A DNA stretch of 32,844 bases from Desulfobacteraceae bacterium Eth-SRB2 (GTDB taxonomy: Bacteria; Desulfobacterota; Desulfobacteria; Desulfobacterales; UBA11574), in NCBI GenBank assembly GCA_004193595.1, contig RPGQ01000031.1:1-32844 (forward strand), given 5' to 3'. Shown here one piece after another: positions 22,939 through 31,217 of this stretch. The notes beneath the pieces are model-generated. The model was not told where the DNA came from. It saw only the letters and a program-made list of their open reading frames with translations, and ran no database searches. How positions within the stretch are numbered: the stretch's first letter is position 1; each line of letters opens with the position of its first letter. The translations under genes and the position numbers were made by a program.

Positions 22939-23835
22939 ATGACAACAAAAATGACCAAGGAACTCATTGACCGCATCTTCAAAGAGCCGGGCATCAAATA
23001 CGAATTCACCGAATTTGAAACGCTGGGAAAGCCAATTCACGAAATCCTTTCGATTTACCCGAAAACCGTTGAAACCGGCCGCGATGCAGGCAAGACTGAG
23101 TATTACCTGAAGAGCTTTGTCCCCTTTTCTTCAGGCAAAGAAGAAGTCCAGGTTCATGTGGAAGGCGGCAAATCGGCCCCCGAGGAGATTGTCCGGCAGC
23201 TTTGGATATACAAGCTGATCCAACAATACGGTTACCAGGCAGACGAGATTGATTTGGAAAAGAGCGTCCAGTTCGGCACCGAAGTGGGCACCAAGGCCGT
23301 CGACATCATCGTTTACACCGACGCGGCCAAAGAGCGACAGCAAACAGAAACTGCCAGCGGTGAGATCGATTATTGCAGTATCAAACATATTTCAGGGCGT
23401 GAATTGACGGACGCATCGAAATGCCAACCAATAGCTGGTGCAACTTTGGCAGGTCAAAATGACCTCTTGCTTGCAATTACCGGCGCAACAATCGGAAAGA
23501 TCGGGATTGTCAAACGCTACAATCAACTGGCTTTTTCAGGCGATCTTTTCTGTCTCATGGCCAACCCAGAAATCAACCCTCACTATCTGCTTGTCGCACT
23601 GGATCATTCAATTGGACAGGTACAATTCACCCGCTGGATTACCGTCTCGACCAATGGTCATCTTGCCCTTCGTGATGTTAGACGCATTTTGGTTCCACGC
23701 CTTAAAAAAAGCACTGAAGATCGAATAGCTGAACTTGTTGAAGAATCATTGAGCATGCGTGTTGAGTCGGAAAAGCTCCTCGACCAGGCCAAAACGCGGG
23801 TGGAACAACTCATCGAAGAGGAGGTGCTGACATGA
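22939..23835 (+). CDS. In-frame chimera: HsdR_N-type domain fused to half HsdS (internal deletion product)
   Basis: 298 aa. Residues 1-130 (MTKELIDRIFKEPGIKYEFT; EEIVRQLWIYKLIQQYGYQA; FGTEVGTKAVDIIVY) match the N-terminal HsdR_N-type domain of large methylases of the N6-adenine class. The sequence should continue into an ECKKP catalytic strand and a methyltransferase core, but instead changes at about residues 131-137 (nt 23329-23349) into an HsdS target-recognition domain plus coiled coil (QPIAGATLAGQNDLLLAITG; VRRILVPRLKKSTEDRIAEL). The frame is open throughout. The simplest reading is a large internal deletion that removed the methylase, leaving a fusion that cannot methylate or cut. It may still bind HsdM or DNA. 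It overlaps rhuM by ATGA. Confidence 0.8.
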   Translation: MTTKMTKELIDRIFKEPGIKYEFTEFETLGKPIHEILSIYPKTVETGRDAGKTEYYLKSFVPFSSGKEEVQVHVEGGKSAPEEIVRQLWIYKLIQQYGYQADEIDLEKSVQFGTEVGTKAVDIIVYTDAAKERQQTETASGEIDYCSIKHISGRELTDASKCQPIAGATLAGQNDLLLAITGATIGKIGIVKRYNQLAFSGDLFCLMANPEINPHYLLVALDHSIGQVQFTRWITVSTNGHLALRDVRRILVPRLKKSTEDRIAELVEESLSMRVESEKLLDQAKTRVEQLIEEEVLT

Positions 23836-24878
23836 GCAAAGAGCTGGTGCGAAGTGATGGGCCCGATCCCGGCAAGGGCCAGTTTCTCGTTTATGAAGCC
23901 GAAGACGGCCAACTAAAAATAGACGTGCGCTTCGAGAATGAGAATGTTTGGTTGACCCAAAAACTGATGGCCGATCTGTTTCAGGTAACGGTTCCCACCA
24001 TTAATGAACACATCAAAAATATATATAATGAAAGGGAACTTATCCCGGATGCAACTATTCGGAAATTCCGAATAGTTCAAAAAGAGGGGCGCAGAAATGT
24101 CACGCGTATGGTTGACCATCACAACCTCGACATGATCATCTCCGTGGGCTACCGGGTGAAAAGCCACGTGGCCACCCGTTTCCGTATCTGGGCCACCCAG
24201 CAGCTCCGCGAGTATATCATCAAGGGCTTTGTGCTGGACGATGAGCGCCTGAAAAACCCGGATCAGCCCTTCGACTACTTTGACGAACTGATTCGCCGCA
24301 TCCAGGATATCCGCACCTCGGAACGGCGATTTTATCAGAAAATCACCGATATCTACGCCACCAGCATCGACTACGACCCCACCCTGGAGATCAGCATTGA
24401 TTTTTTCAAGACCGTCCAGAACAAGATGCACTGGGCCATTACCGGAATGACCGCGGCGGAAATCATTCATGGACGAGCCGACAGTGACAAGACCAATATG
24501 GGGCTGACCAGTTGGCGCGGCGCCAAGGTCCGCAAACAGGACGTAACCATCGCCAAAAACTATCTCACCGAAGAGGAGCTTCTGACCCTGAACAACTTGG
24601 TGGAGCAGTACCTGATTTTCGCCGAAGGCCAGGCCATGCGCCGCATCCCCATGCACATGGCTAACTGGATCAAAAAGCTGGATGCCTTTCTGACGCTCAA
24701 TGAACGTGAGATTCTCATCCATGCCGGCAGAATTTCACACCAAATGGCAAAAGAATCGGCAGAGGCTGAATACGAAAATTTCAACCAAAAGCGGATTCGG
24801 GAAAAAGATCGCCTGGAAAGTGATTTTGATAAAACTGTAAAGCAAGTGACAGACGGCAAACGAGAGAAGAAGCCATAA
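23832..24878 (+). CDS. RhuM-family protein
   Basis: 348 aa, starting at the ATGA overlap with the preceding gene. Contains YEAEDGQLKIDVRFENENVW followed by LTQKLMADLFQVTVPTINEH, the HTH-like start of the RhuM family (first described as a Salmonella pathogenicity-island protein), then VDHHNLDMIISVGYRVKSHV and FRIWATQQLREYIIKGFVLD, which are the family's core. The C-terminal half is helical and ends in a charged coiled coil. RhuM genes frequently accompany type I modification genes; the biochemical role is unknown. Full length and undamaged, in contrast to its neighbours. Confidence 0.9.
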   Translation: MSKELVRSDGPDPGKGQFLVYEAEDGQLKIDVRFENENVWLTQKLMADLFQVTVPTINEHIKNIYNERELIPDATIRKFRIVQKEGRRNVTRMVDHHNLDMIISVGYRVKSHVATRFRIWATQQLREYIIKGFVLDDERLKNPDQPFDYFDELIRRIQDIRTSERRFYQKITDIYATSIDYDPTLEISIDFFKTVQNKMHWAITGMTAAEIIHGRADSDKTNMGLTSWRGAKVRKQDVTIAKNYLTEEELLTLNNLVEQYLIFAEGQAMRRIPMHMANWIKKLDAFLTLNEREILIHAGRISHQMAKESAEAEYENFNQKRIREKDRLESDFDKTVKQVTDGKREKKP

Positions 24879-24949
24879 AGCTATCCCATGAGGACCAGCA
24901 ATTGATCGACGAGCTTTGCAGGCAAAACAGCGTGAGCCGGGCTATTTAA
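24875..24949 (+). pseudogene. Relic of a small DNA-modification-associated protein
   Basis: The frame KLSHEDQQLIDELCRQNSVS then RAI and TAA (24947-24949) resembles the short helical proteins (pattern LTxEDxxLIxELCxxHxVS) that often follow rhuM in modification loci. The position where an ATGA overlap with the rhuM stop would be expected reads ATAA (24875-24878), so the start codon seems mutated to ATA, and the product is truncated. Confidence 0.4.
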
Positions 24950-25064
24950 ACGGGGTAAGTCCTTAATATCAAAGCATCCGGGAAATATATTTTAGACCGG
25001 TGAGATGGAACGAAAGGTAACTTTTGCATTTTTTTCAACAACTGCCGCAAGTAGGTAAACTGCC

Positions 25065-26056
25065 ATGAGTGAATACCAGTATTATGAATTTCTCGCCATC
25101 GACAGGCCGCTGACATCGGAGGAAATGTCGGCCCTGCGGGCGCTTTCGACCCGCGCCCATATAACGCCTGTCAGTTTTACCAATGAATACAATTGGGGTA
25201 ATTTCAAGGGCGATCCGGATAAACTGATGCAACGGTTTTTCGATGCCCATGTCTATGTAGCCAACTGGATGACGGCAGTGGTTGGATGGCGCGCCTTGCC
25301 TCGGTGCGAGACGAGTTGCTGAGCGGGGATATCCGCAGTCTTTACATCGGTTGGATGGCGGCCGTGACCGGGGAGATGATGGATGACGACGATATGGAGC
25401 CCCTGCCTGTGGACGGACTGGGGAGTCTGACCGGAGCGCAACGGGCGCTTGCGGAATTTCTGGAGGTGGACAAAGACCTGCTGGCGGGTGCCGGCATGGG
25501 CAGCCCGGAGCAACATGACGAGGATCTTCTACAAGAGAAGATTGATGGATGGATTGAGGGTTTGCCGAGGGATGAAGTGGATACGCCTTTGAAACTGCTT
25601 CTGGCCGGTAAAGGACAGCAGGTCGAAAGAACGCTCAAGAACCGATTTGCAGCATGGCAGCGCGGCTCTCGTGGCAACAAGAGCGAAGCGCCCCTGCGCA
25701 ACGTGGGAGAACTTCGGAAGAATGCCGAAGCGGCGAAAAAGATACGCCTTGAACAAAAAAAACGCGAACAGCAGCGGCGTGAGATCAAGCGCCGTAAGGA
25801 ACGAGAGGCGTATCTAAAAGCCTTGTCCAAAAATTTTTCCAAGGCGTGGAAGACGGTTCAACAGACCGTCGAACGGGGATCGGGCCTGGCCTATGATGAG
25901 TCCTGTCGCGCCCTCGTTGATCTTTCCGAGGCCTATTCGGTTCATGTGAATCGAAAGACCTTCCAGCAAGAGTTGACAAAATTTATGGCCGACCACACAC
26001 GGCGTAAAGCGTTTATTCAACGGCTCGTGAAAGCCGGAATCTGGCATGATAAGTGA
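25065..26056 (+). pseudogene. Second copy of the 384-aa unknown family, inactivated by a 163-bp deletion
   Basis: Aligned to the intact gene at 4613 there are no gaps before 25276 or after 25277; between them exactly 163 bp is missing (corresponding to 4825-4987). Both deletion ends carry GACGGC in the intact copy (4819-4824 and 4982-4987), and one GACGGC remains at 25271-25276. The loss is not a multiple of three, so the frame breaks after ANWMTA. Restoring 163 bp gives exactly 1155 bp, the length of the intact gene. The distal part (25286-26056, 256 codons) is open and could be translated from an internal ATG, but no ribosome-binding site supports this. It follows the rhuM locus, as the intact copy precedes hsdS-hsdM. 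Confidence 0.92.
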
Positions 26057-26082
26057 CGCAGAGACGAATCAGGAAAGGACTC

Positions 26083-26268
26083 ATGGCAAGTCCGAAAAGC
26101 ATAGATAAAATCGCGTTCGGGCCGTATCATGGCTGTCCAGCCTCGCATCCGCCTACGGTCTTTCGATGAGCGGCACCACAGTTACCAAGGATATATGTGC
26201 TTCGTATCGACGGAACATGACGGGACGAAAGCAGTGAATTCCAAATCGCCGTTGGGAAGGTCGTCCTT
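26083..26268 (+). pseudogene. Frameshifted remnant of a small unknown gene
   Basis: An ATG at 26083 with AGGAAAGG upstream starts MASPKSIDKIAFG; a second frame then reads GRIMAVQPRIRLRSFDERHH and SYQGYMCFV; a third reads EFQIAVGKVVL (to about 26268). Read together they form one plausible protein (GRIxAVQPRIRLxRSFDERxHSYxGY...EFxxAxGK pattern, which I recall from short conserved cytoplasmic proteins). At least two frameshifts and a truncated 3' end leave it dead. The truncation meets the toxin remnant tail to tail. It sits where the intact locus has the 411-aa gene, so the second copy of the 384-aa gene had a different partner. Confidence 0.4.
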
Positions 26269-26292
26269 TGCCCGAACTGACCATGTTACCAT
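26182..26292 (-). pseudogene. Truncated ParE/RelE-type toxin
   Basis: From ATG 26290-26292 the minus strand reads MVTWSVRAKDDL, the characteristic N-terminal strand and helix of ParE/RelE-family toxins. After residue 12 homology stops at the AAGGTCGTCCTT junction (26257-26268), and the frame runs through unrelated sequence to TAA at 26182-26184. The start overlaps the antitoxin stop (ATGGTAA), the usual antitoxin-toxin coupling. No catalytic C-terminus remains. Confidence 0.55.
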
Positions 26293-26472
26293 GATTTCAT
26301 TTCTTCCTTTAATTCTTCTACAGAAATGACATTACCCTGCCAAACCGCTTCCCTGCCTTTTCTCACTTTGTCAATCACATAAAGTCTGTACATAATCTCA
26401 TCAATATTCACCGTATCCGGCATCTTAGAAATGGTTAAGTGCCTCTTGTTTCAAACTTCCCATATTATTCAT
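26286..26472 (-). pseudogene. Frameshifted antitoxin gene of the same module
   Basis: From ATG 26472 the frame reads MNNMGSLKQEALNHF then TAA (26425-26427). One base out of phase, MPDTVNIDEIMYRLYVIDKV then RKGREAVWQGNVISVEELKE ends at TAA 26286-26288. The second part is the recognisable core of a small antitoxin family normally paired with ParE/RelE toxins, and the first part is its usual N-terminal helix. A single-base loss or two-base gain near 26424-26427 therefore separates them. The shorter frame (26286-26423, 45 aa) could still be made if a start is used there, but has no clear ribosome-binding site. Confidence 0.65.
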
Positions 26473-26641
26473 CTCAAGTGTTTTATTCTCATTTCTAATA
26501 TTCTAAAAACACGCCTAAGTCCTACTATATTAAAAAAAACGACAAAAAATAAAGGGTTTACACATTTTAAATGTTAAGATCTTGGGATCCGTCAAGATAT
26601 TTTCATTAAAATAGAGTCTATGTGATTTTTATGGTTTTAAT

Positions 26642-28423
26642 TTAAAACTTTTTTATTTTTAAATTAAGTTCATCGAGCTGGGGTTTGTCTGCTTGAGCAG
26701 GAGCATTGGTCAGCAGGCATGCCGCTTTCTGAGTTTTTGGGAAGGCGATGACATCCCGGATCGAAGGCTGTGCGCACAAAATCATTACCAGTCGGTCAAA
26801 ACCCATGGCTATCCCGCCGTGGGGCGGGGCTCCGGAGTCCAGAGCCGAAAGCAAAAATCCGAATTTTTCCTCATAGGTTGCCCGATCCATTCCCAGTGCT
26901 GCAAACACCCTTTCCTGCAATTTTCTTTCATGAATACGAATGCTCCCTCCGCCGATCTCCGAACCGTTTAACACCAGGTCGTACGCCTTGGATCTCACGG
27001 AAAGCGGGTCTTTCTCCAACAGGTCATAATCCTCATCCAAAGGTGCTGTAAAGGGATGGTGCAACGCCTGGTTCCGTTTTTCGTTTTCATCAAATTCCAT
27101 CAATGGGAACCGGGTAATCCAGACAAAACTGAACGTGTCTTCGTCTACCATGCCCAGTTTTTTCCCCAGGAAGTTTCGAAGGTGTCCCAGGGCCTCGTTG
27201 GTGATCTTGGGCTGATCGGCCACAAAAAATACCAAATCGCCGGGCTGCATATCAATACGCTTTGCAAGTGCCTGTTTTTCATGGTCGGTGAAAAATTTCG
27301 CAATGGGGGATTGCCAGGAATCTTCACGCACCTTGATCCATGCCAGGCCTTTGGCCCTGTAAATGGAGACAAATTCCGTTAAATCGTCTATTTCTTTTCG
27401 TGTAAAATTGACGCACCCCTTGGCATTAAGCGCCTTGACGATTCCCCCCTTTTTAACCACATTAGAAAAGAGCTTGAAACCCGCGTCCTGTACAATGTCC
27501 GAAATATCCACGAGTTCCAATTCAAACCGAATATCGGGTTTGTCCAGCCCAAAACGGCCAACCGCATCATCATAGGAAAGACGCTGGAAGGGTGTTTTAA
27601 GGTCCACCTCCAGAGCATCCCTGAAGAGATCAACCATCATGTTTTCTGTAATTTCCATCACATCGTCTTCTCCCACGAAGGACATTTCCATGTCGATCTG
27701 GGTAAACTCGGGCTGGCGGTCCGCCCTGAGGTCTTCGTCCCTGAAACATTTTACGATCTGGTAGTACCGGTCAAACCCGGACATCATCAGCAGTTGTTTG
27801 AAAATCTGGGGGGACTGGGGCAAGGCGTAAAACAGACCCGGGTTCACCCGGCTGGGCACCAGATAGTCCCTTGCACCTTCGGGTGTGCTTCGGGTCAGTA
27901 CCGGCGTTTCAATATCGATAAACCCGAGAGTATTCAAATATTGTCTGATGGAAACGGCAGCCGCGTGCCTTTGGATGATGTTTTTTTGCAAAAGGGGACG
28001 CCGCAAATCGATGTGACGAAATTTCAGCCGAATATTTTCCGAAACCTCCAGATGGTCCTCAATCATAAACGGCGGAGTTTCGGCTGCATTGAATATTTTA
28101 AGTTCCGTGGCAAAGACTTCTATCTCACCGGTTTTCAATTTGGGATTGGTCATGCCTTGCAGTCTTTTTTCCACGTTTCCCCGAACGCCAATCACATATT
28201 CACTTCGAATGGCATGGGCTTTTTCATGGACCTTGGGGCTGACTTCGGGGTTGAAAACAACCTGCGTAATCCCCTTCCTGTCGCGCAGGTCCACGAAAAT
28301 CACTCCGCCATGATCCCTTCGGCGCTGCACCCAACCCATGAGCACCGCTTCCATGCCAACATCATCTGCTCCAAGTTCACAGCAGGTATGGGATTTTCTC
28401 ATATCTCCAAGTGTATCTAACAA
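26642..28423 (-). CDS. aspS: Aspartyl-tRNA synthetase (probably non-discriminating)
   Basis: 593 aa, the bacterial size with GAD insertion. Residues about 20-120 are the OB-fold anticodon-binding domain with [19 protein letters not shown]; the class II core contains motif 2 [16 protein letters not shown] and motif 3 [11 protein letters not shown]; the GAD domain lies at about 300-420. The His at residue 38 in RRDHGG, where discriminating enzymes such as E. coli AspRS have Leu (RRDLGS), is the signature of enzymes that also charge tRNA-Asn with Asp. TTG start at 28423 is favoured by a perfect AGAAAGGAG 8 nt upstream. It is the last gene of a minus-strand run behind hisS, separated by 237 bp of repeats. 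Confidence 0.96.
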   Translation of the reverse strand: MLDTLGDMRKSHTCCELGADDVGMEAVLMGWVQRRRDHGGVIFVDLRDRKGITQVVFNPEVSPKVHEKAHAIRSEYVIGVRGNVEKRLQGMTNPKLKTGEIEVFATELKIFNAAETPPFMIEDHLEVSENIRLKFRHIDLRRPLLQKNIIQRHAAAVSIRQYLNTLGFIDIETPVLTRSTPEGARDYLVPSRVNPGLFYALPQSPQIFKQLLMMSGFDRYYQIVKCFRDEDLRADRQPEFTQIDMEMSFVGEDDVMEITENMMVDLFRDALEVDLKTPFQRLSYDDAVGRFGLDKPDIRFELELVDISDIVQDAGFKLFSNVVKKGGIVKALNAKGCVNFTRKEIDDLTEFVSIYRAKGLAWIKVREDSWQSPIAKFFTDHEKQALAKRIDMQPGDLVFFVADQPKITNEALGHLRNFLGKKLGMVDEDTFSFVWITRFPLMEFDENEKRNQALHHPFTAPLDEDYDLLEKDPLSVRSKAYDLVLNGSEIGGGSIRIHERKLQERVFAALGMDRATYEEKFGFLLSALDSGAPPHGGIAMGFDRLVMILCAQPSIRDVIAFPKTQKAACLLTNAPAQADKPQLDELNLKIKKF

Positions 28424-28455
28424 TGAATTAACTCCTTTCTACCTAAAATGCCTAA

Positions 28456-28504
28456 CCCGGACAAGCCCGCCCTCCTGCCAAGCGGAGTAAGGCGGACGGG
28501 CCGG
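28456..28504. repeat. GC-rich imperfect inverted repeat
   Basis: CCCGG...GCCCGCC on the left and GGCGGACGGGCCGG on the right fold around CTCCTGCCAAGCGGAGTAA. It sits between hisS and aspS and is far more GC-rich than its surroundings, as expected of a dispersed palindromic element. Confidence 0.5.
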
Positions 28505-28516
28505 AACCAAAAATAT

Positions 28517-28589
28517 CTGCCACTAAGGCACTAAGCCACAAAGGATATATTTATTATTCTTTCTTCGTGCCTTGGTGCCTTAGTGGCAG
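28517..28589. repeat. Perfect 15-bp inverted repeat (CACTAAGG-type palindromic element)
   Basis: CTGCCACTAAGGCAC (28517-28531) is the exact inverse complement of GTGCCTTAGTGGCAG (28575-28589), with 43 bp between. The left arm continues with related octamer-like units (ACTAAGCC, ACAAAGG). Elements built from such CACTAAG/CACAAAG units are familiar as dispersed intergenic repeats in Deltaproteobacteria and other environmental bacteria. Confidence 0.75.
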
Positions 28590-28660
28590 AATGAAAAAAG
28601 TTTTACCACAAAAAGCACAAAATTTACAACTAAGGAACTAACAGGCCTAAAATTCAGGTC

Positions 28661-29917
28661 TTATATCGTTAATTTTGTTTTTATATTTTCCACAACACGT
28701 TCGATGGGAATTGTTACCTGTTCTTTGGTGGTCATATTACGCAAGATAACCGATCCTTGTTTAATTTCATTATCGCCGACGATCAGAACATGTGTTGCAC
28801 CCAGCCGGTCTGCCCGTTTCATTTGGCTTTTTAAACTTTTATTGCCAAAATCCATCTCGGTTTTGATCCCCTCAAGGCATAACGCGGATTTCCATTCAAA
28901 GGCAAGGGACAGGCTCTTTTCACCCAGTGCAGCCAGATAAAGATCCGGCGTTTTGATAAAATCATTACGATTCAGTCCTGTAATTTCCGCCAGCCGGTCA
29001 AAACCGATGGCAAAACCGGTTGCCGGGGTATGGGGTCCGCCGAGCGCCTTAACCAGGCCATCGTATCTGCCGCCGCCTGCCACGGCACTCTGGGCGCCTA
29101 ATGAGCCGGTCTGAATTTCGAAAGTGGTTCGGGTATAATAGTCAAGGCCCCGGACCAGCCTTTTATCAATGGTAAATGGGACGTTCATTGCGTCAAGGGC
29201 TGTCTTGACGGTTTCAAAGTGTTGGCTGCATGCCGGACATAAATAATCCGGAATAGACGGTGCATGCGCCATGGCCTCTCTGCAGGCAGGCACCTTGCAG
29301 TCGAGCACCCGCAATGGATTTCGGTCTTTTCGCCGGACACAGTCTGAGCAAAGATCTCCGGTGGAAGATGTCAGAAAATCGGTAAGCACGGTTTTATATT
29401 TTGGGCGACATTCCGGACAACCCAGCGAATTGATATGTACTTCAACATCGGAAACAGACAGTCTTGAAAATAAGGTTACCACCAGAAAGATCAGCTCAAC
29501 ATCAACCAGCGGAGAATCCACCCCAAAAATTTCGGCATTGAGCTGGTAAAACTGCCGGTATCTTCCCTTTTGGGGCCTTTCCCGCCGAAACATGGGGCCG
29601 ATGGTATAATATTTTTGGACCGGATCCGTTGAATAGAGTTTATGCTGGATATAGGAACGACAAACAGATGCCGTTGCCTCCGGCCGCAGGGTGATAAGAC
29701 TCCCTTTTCTATCCGGGAAGGTGTACATTTCTTTTTCCACAATATCGGTATGTTCACCAATGCTCCTGGCAAACAGTTCCGTACGTTCCATAATGGGAAT
29801 ACGAATTTCCTTAAAACCGAAATCTTCAAAAAGAGACCGGGCGGTTTTTTCGACATGCTGCCAGAGTTCTACTTCCCCGGGAAGGATATCTTTAAATCCC
29901 CTGATTAACTGTATCAT
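28661..29917 (-). CDS. hisS: Histidyl-tRNA synthetase
   Basis: 418 aa, normal for bacterial HisRS. Opens MIQLIRGFKDILPGE; class II motif 1 region EIRIPIMERTELFARSIGEH; motif 2 RPEATASVCRSYI and FRRERPQKGRYRQFYQ; HisA signature GLDYYTRTTFE at about residues 260-270; motif 3 GFAIGFDRLAE; C-terminal alpha/beta anticodon-binding domain (about 325-418). It charges tRNA-His with histidine. The ATG lies 3 bp after the stop of the HPS-RraA gene, with AAAGG abutting the start, so translation is probably coupled to the upstream gene. aspS follows on the same strand. Confidence 0.97.
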   Translation of the reverse strand: MIQLIRGFKDILPGEVELWQHVEKTARSLFEDFGFKEIRIPIMERTELFARSIGEHTDIVEKEMYTFPDRKGSLITLRPEATASVCRSYIQHKLYSTDPVQKYYTIGPMFRRERPQKGRYRQFYQLNAEIFGVDSPLVDVELIFLVVTLFSRLSVSDVEVHINSLGCPECRPKYKTVLTDFLTSSTGDLCSDCVRRKDRNPLRVLDCKVPACREAMAHAPSIPDYLCPACSQHFETVKTALDAMNVPFTIDKRLVRGLDYYTRTTFEIQTGSLGAQSAVAGGGRYDGLVKALGGPHTPATGFAIGFDRLAEITGLNRNDFIKTPDLYLAALGEKSLSLAFEWKSALCLEGIKTEMDFGNKSLKSQMKRADRLGATHVLIVGDNEIKQGSVILRNMTTKEQVTIPIERVVENIKTKLTI

Positions 29918-29920
29918 CCT

Positions 29921-31207
29921 TTATTTTTTGTCCCAGCGCAAAAGTTCGGTCACCTTGCTCAGGGTGCTCCCTTCTTTGATTTCTTCCCGGATGCGGTTTT
30001 CCTTCTCAAGCACGTCCACGCTCCGGTTGGCATATTCCACCGCCATGGCCCGCGGTAGCACCACAACCCCATCATCGTCACCCAGCAGCCAGTCTCCGGG
30101 TTCTATGTGCATATTACCCACGGTAATGGGAACGTTGATTTCTCCGAATCCTTTGGGCTCTCCCGCATTGGGCATGACAAGTCTGCTGAAAGCCGGAAAT
30201 TTCATTTCTATGATTTCCGGACTGTCTCTGACCGCGCCGTCAATGACCACCCCGGCCAGGCCCTTTTGTACGGCCGAATGGGTTGCCAGTTCTCCCCAGA
30301 TGGCAGGCCCCGCCCCACCGGCATCAATGACGATAACATCACCGGGTTGGGCCACATCAATGGCCTGGACCGGTTTGGACCAATCTCCGGGATACGTTCT
30401 TACGGTAACCGCACGGCCCACCATTCGGATGCCGGGAAAAAGCGGTCGAATTCCTTGCAAAACTCCGCCCCGGTGCAGGGCATCGGAAAGATTGGCCGAC
30501 GATACCAGTTCCAGCATTTCCTTTATTTGCTCCTCTCCCTTTCTCTTAAAAAGGGTGGTACTGATGCTCTCACCGGTATCGATGCCCCTGCGGATTTCTC
30601 TGGATGCCTGTTCAGGGTCCATGGCTTTGCTAATGGCTCCACCGACAATGACGATAGAAGCGCCGGCTTCCACCGCTTTGGCGGCGGTTTCGGAATTGAT
30701 GCCCCCGGCCACTCCCACCGGAATTGTCAATGCCCGGCTGACCTGTCGTAAAATTTCAAAAGGATCTTTTCCTTCCATTTGTTCGTCAATGGCGCAATGG
30801 ACCGTTACCATGTCCGCGCCTAACGATTCAACGAATTTGGCTCTTGGCACCACATCTTTAACCGCTATCATATCGACGACGATTTTAGCCCCATAGTTCT
30901 TGCCTGCCTGGATGCACTCCCGAATGGTCGCATCGCTGGATGCGCCAAGCACATCCACTATATTAGCACCGGCTTTGGCCGCAGTTTCAACCTCGGTTCT
31001 GCCGGCATCCATGATCTTCATATCCGCCACAATAGTTTTGTCAGGGAAAAGTCTTCGCAGCTCCCGTACGGCATGGAGGCCTTCGCTCTTGATGAGCGGC
31101 GTGCCTGCCTCAAGCCAGTCAACCCCGCCGGCAATGCCGGCCTGAGCGTTTTTCAGCGCCCGTTTCAAATCTACAAAATCTAATGCCAACTGCAGAACTG
31201 GTTTCAT
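29921..31207 (-). CDS. 3-hexulose-6-phosphate synthase fused to an RraA-like domain
   Basis: 428 aa. Residues 1-210 are a TIM-barrel of the OMP decarboxylase superfamily with LQLALDFVDL, the VADMKIMDAG metal/phosphate motif (about 60-69), VTVHCAIDEQM and the phosphate loop VAGGINSETA / IVIVGGAIS: a hexulose-6-phosphate synthase joining formaldehyde and ribulose 5-phosphate (or the reverse reaction). Residues about 220-428 are RraA-like (demethylmenaquinone methyltransferase-like fold) with DVIVIDAGG and GVVIDGAVRDSPEI, the Asp/Arg site of aldolases and decarboxylases in that family. The fusion is known from archaea and some bacteria; the RraA part's reaction is not established. AGGAGG lies 5 nt before the ATG. 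It sits 10 bp after the SIS isomerase gene, so the two RuMP enzymes are adjacent. Confidence 0.92.
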   Translation of the reverse strand: MKPVLQLALDFVDLKRALKNAQAGIAGGVDWLEAGTPLIKSEGLHAVRELRRLFPDKTIVADMKIMDAGRTEVETAAKAGANIVDVLGASSDATIRECIQAGKNYGAKIVVDMIAVKDVVPRAKFVESLGADMVTVHCAIDEQMEGKDPFEILRQVSRALTIPVGVAGGINSETAAKAVEAGASIVIVGGAISKAMDPEQASREIRRGIDTGESISTTLFKRKGEEQIKEMLELVSSANLSDALHRGGVLQGIRPLFPGIRMVGRAVTVRTYPGDWSKPVQAIDVAQPGDVIVIDAGGAGPAIWGELATHSAVQKGLAGVVIDGAVRDSPEIIEMKFPAFSRLVMPNAGEPKGFGEINVPITVGNMHIEPGDWLLGDDDGVVVLPRAMAVEYANRSVDVLEKENRIREEIKEGSTLSKVTELLRWDKK

Positions 31208-31217
31208 GTTTCCTCCT

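Noticed and set aside
26424..26427. Programmed frameshifting in the antitoxin gene
   Set aside because: The TTC-TAA-G context is only loosely like known slippery stops, and the paired toxin is truncated, so decay is the simpler explanation.
29691..30896. Long plus-strand open frame (401 codons) across hisS and the HPS-RraA gene
   Set aside because: Ser/Pro/Thr-rich low-complexity translation typical of an antisense shadow; it crosses the boundary of two confirmed genes.
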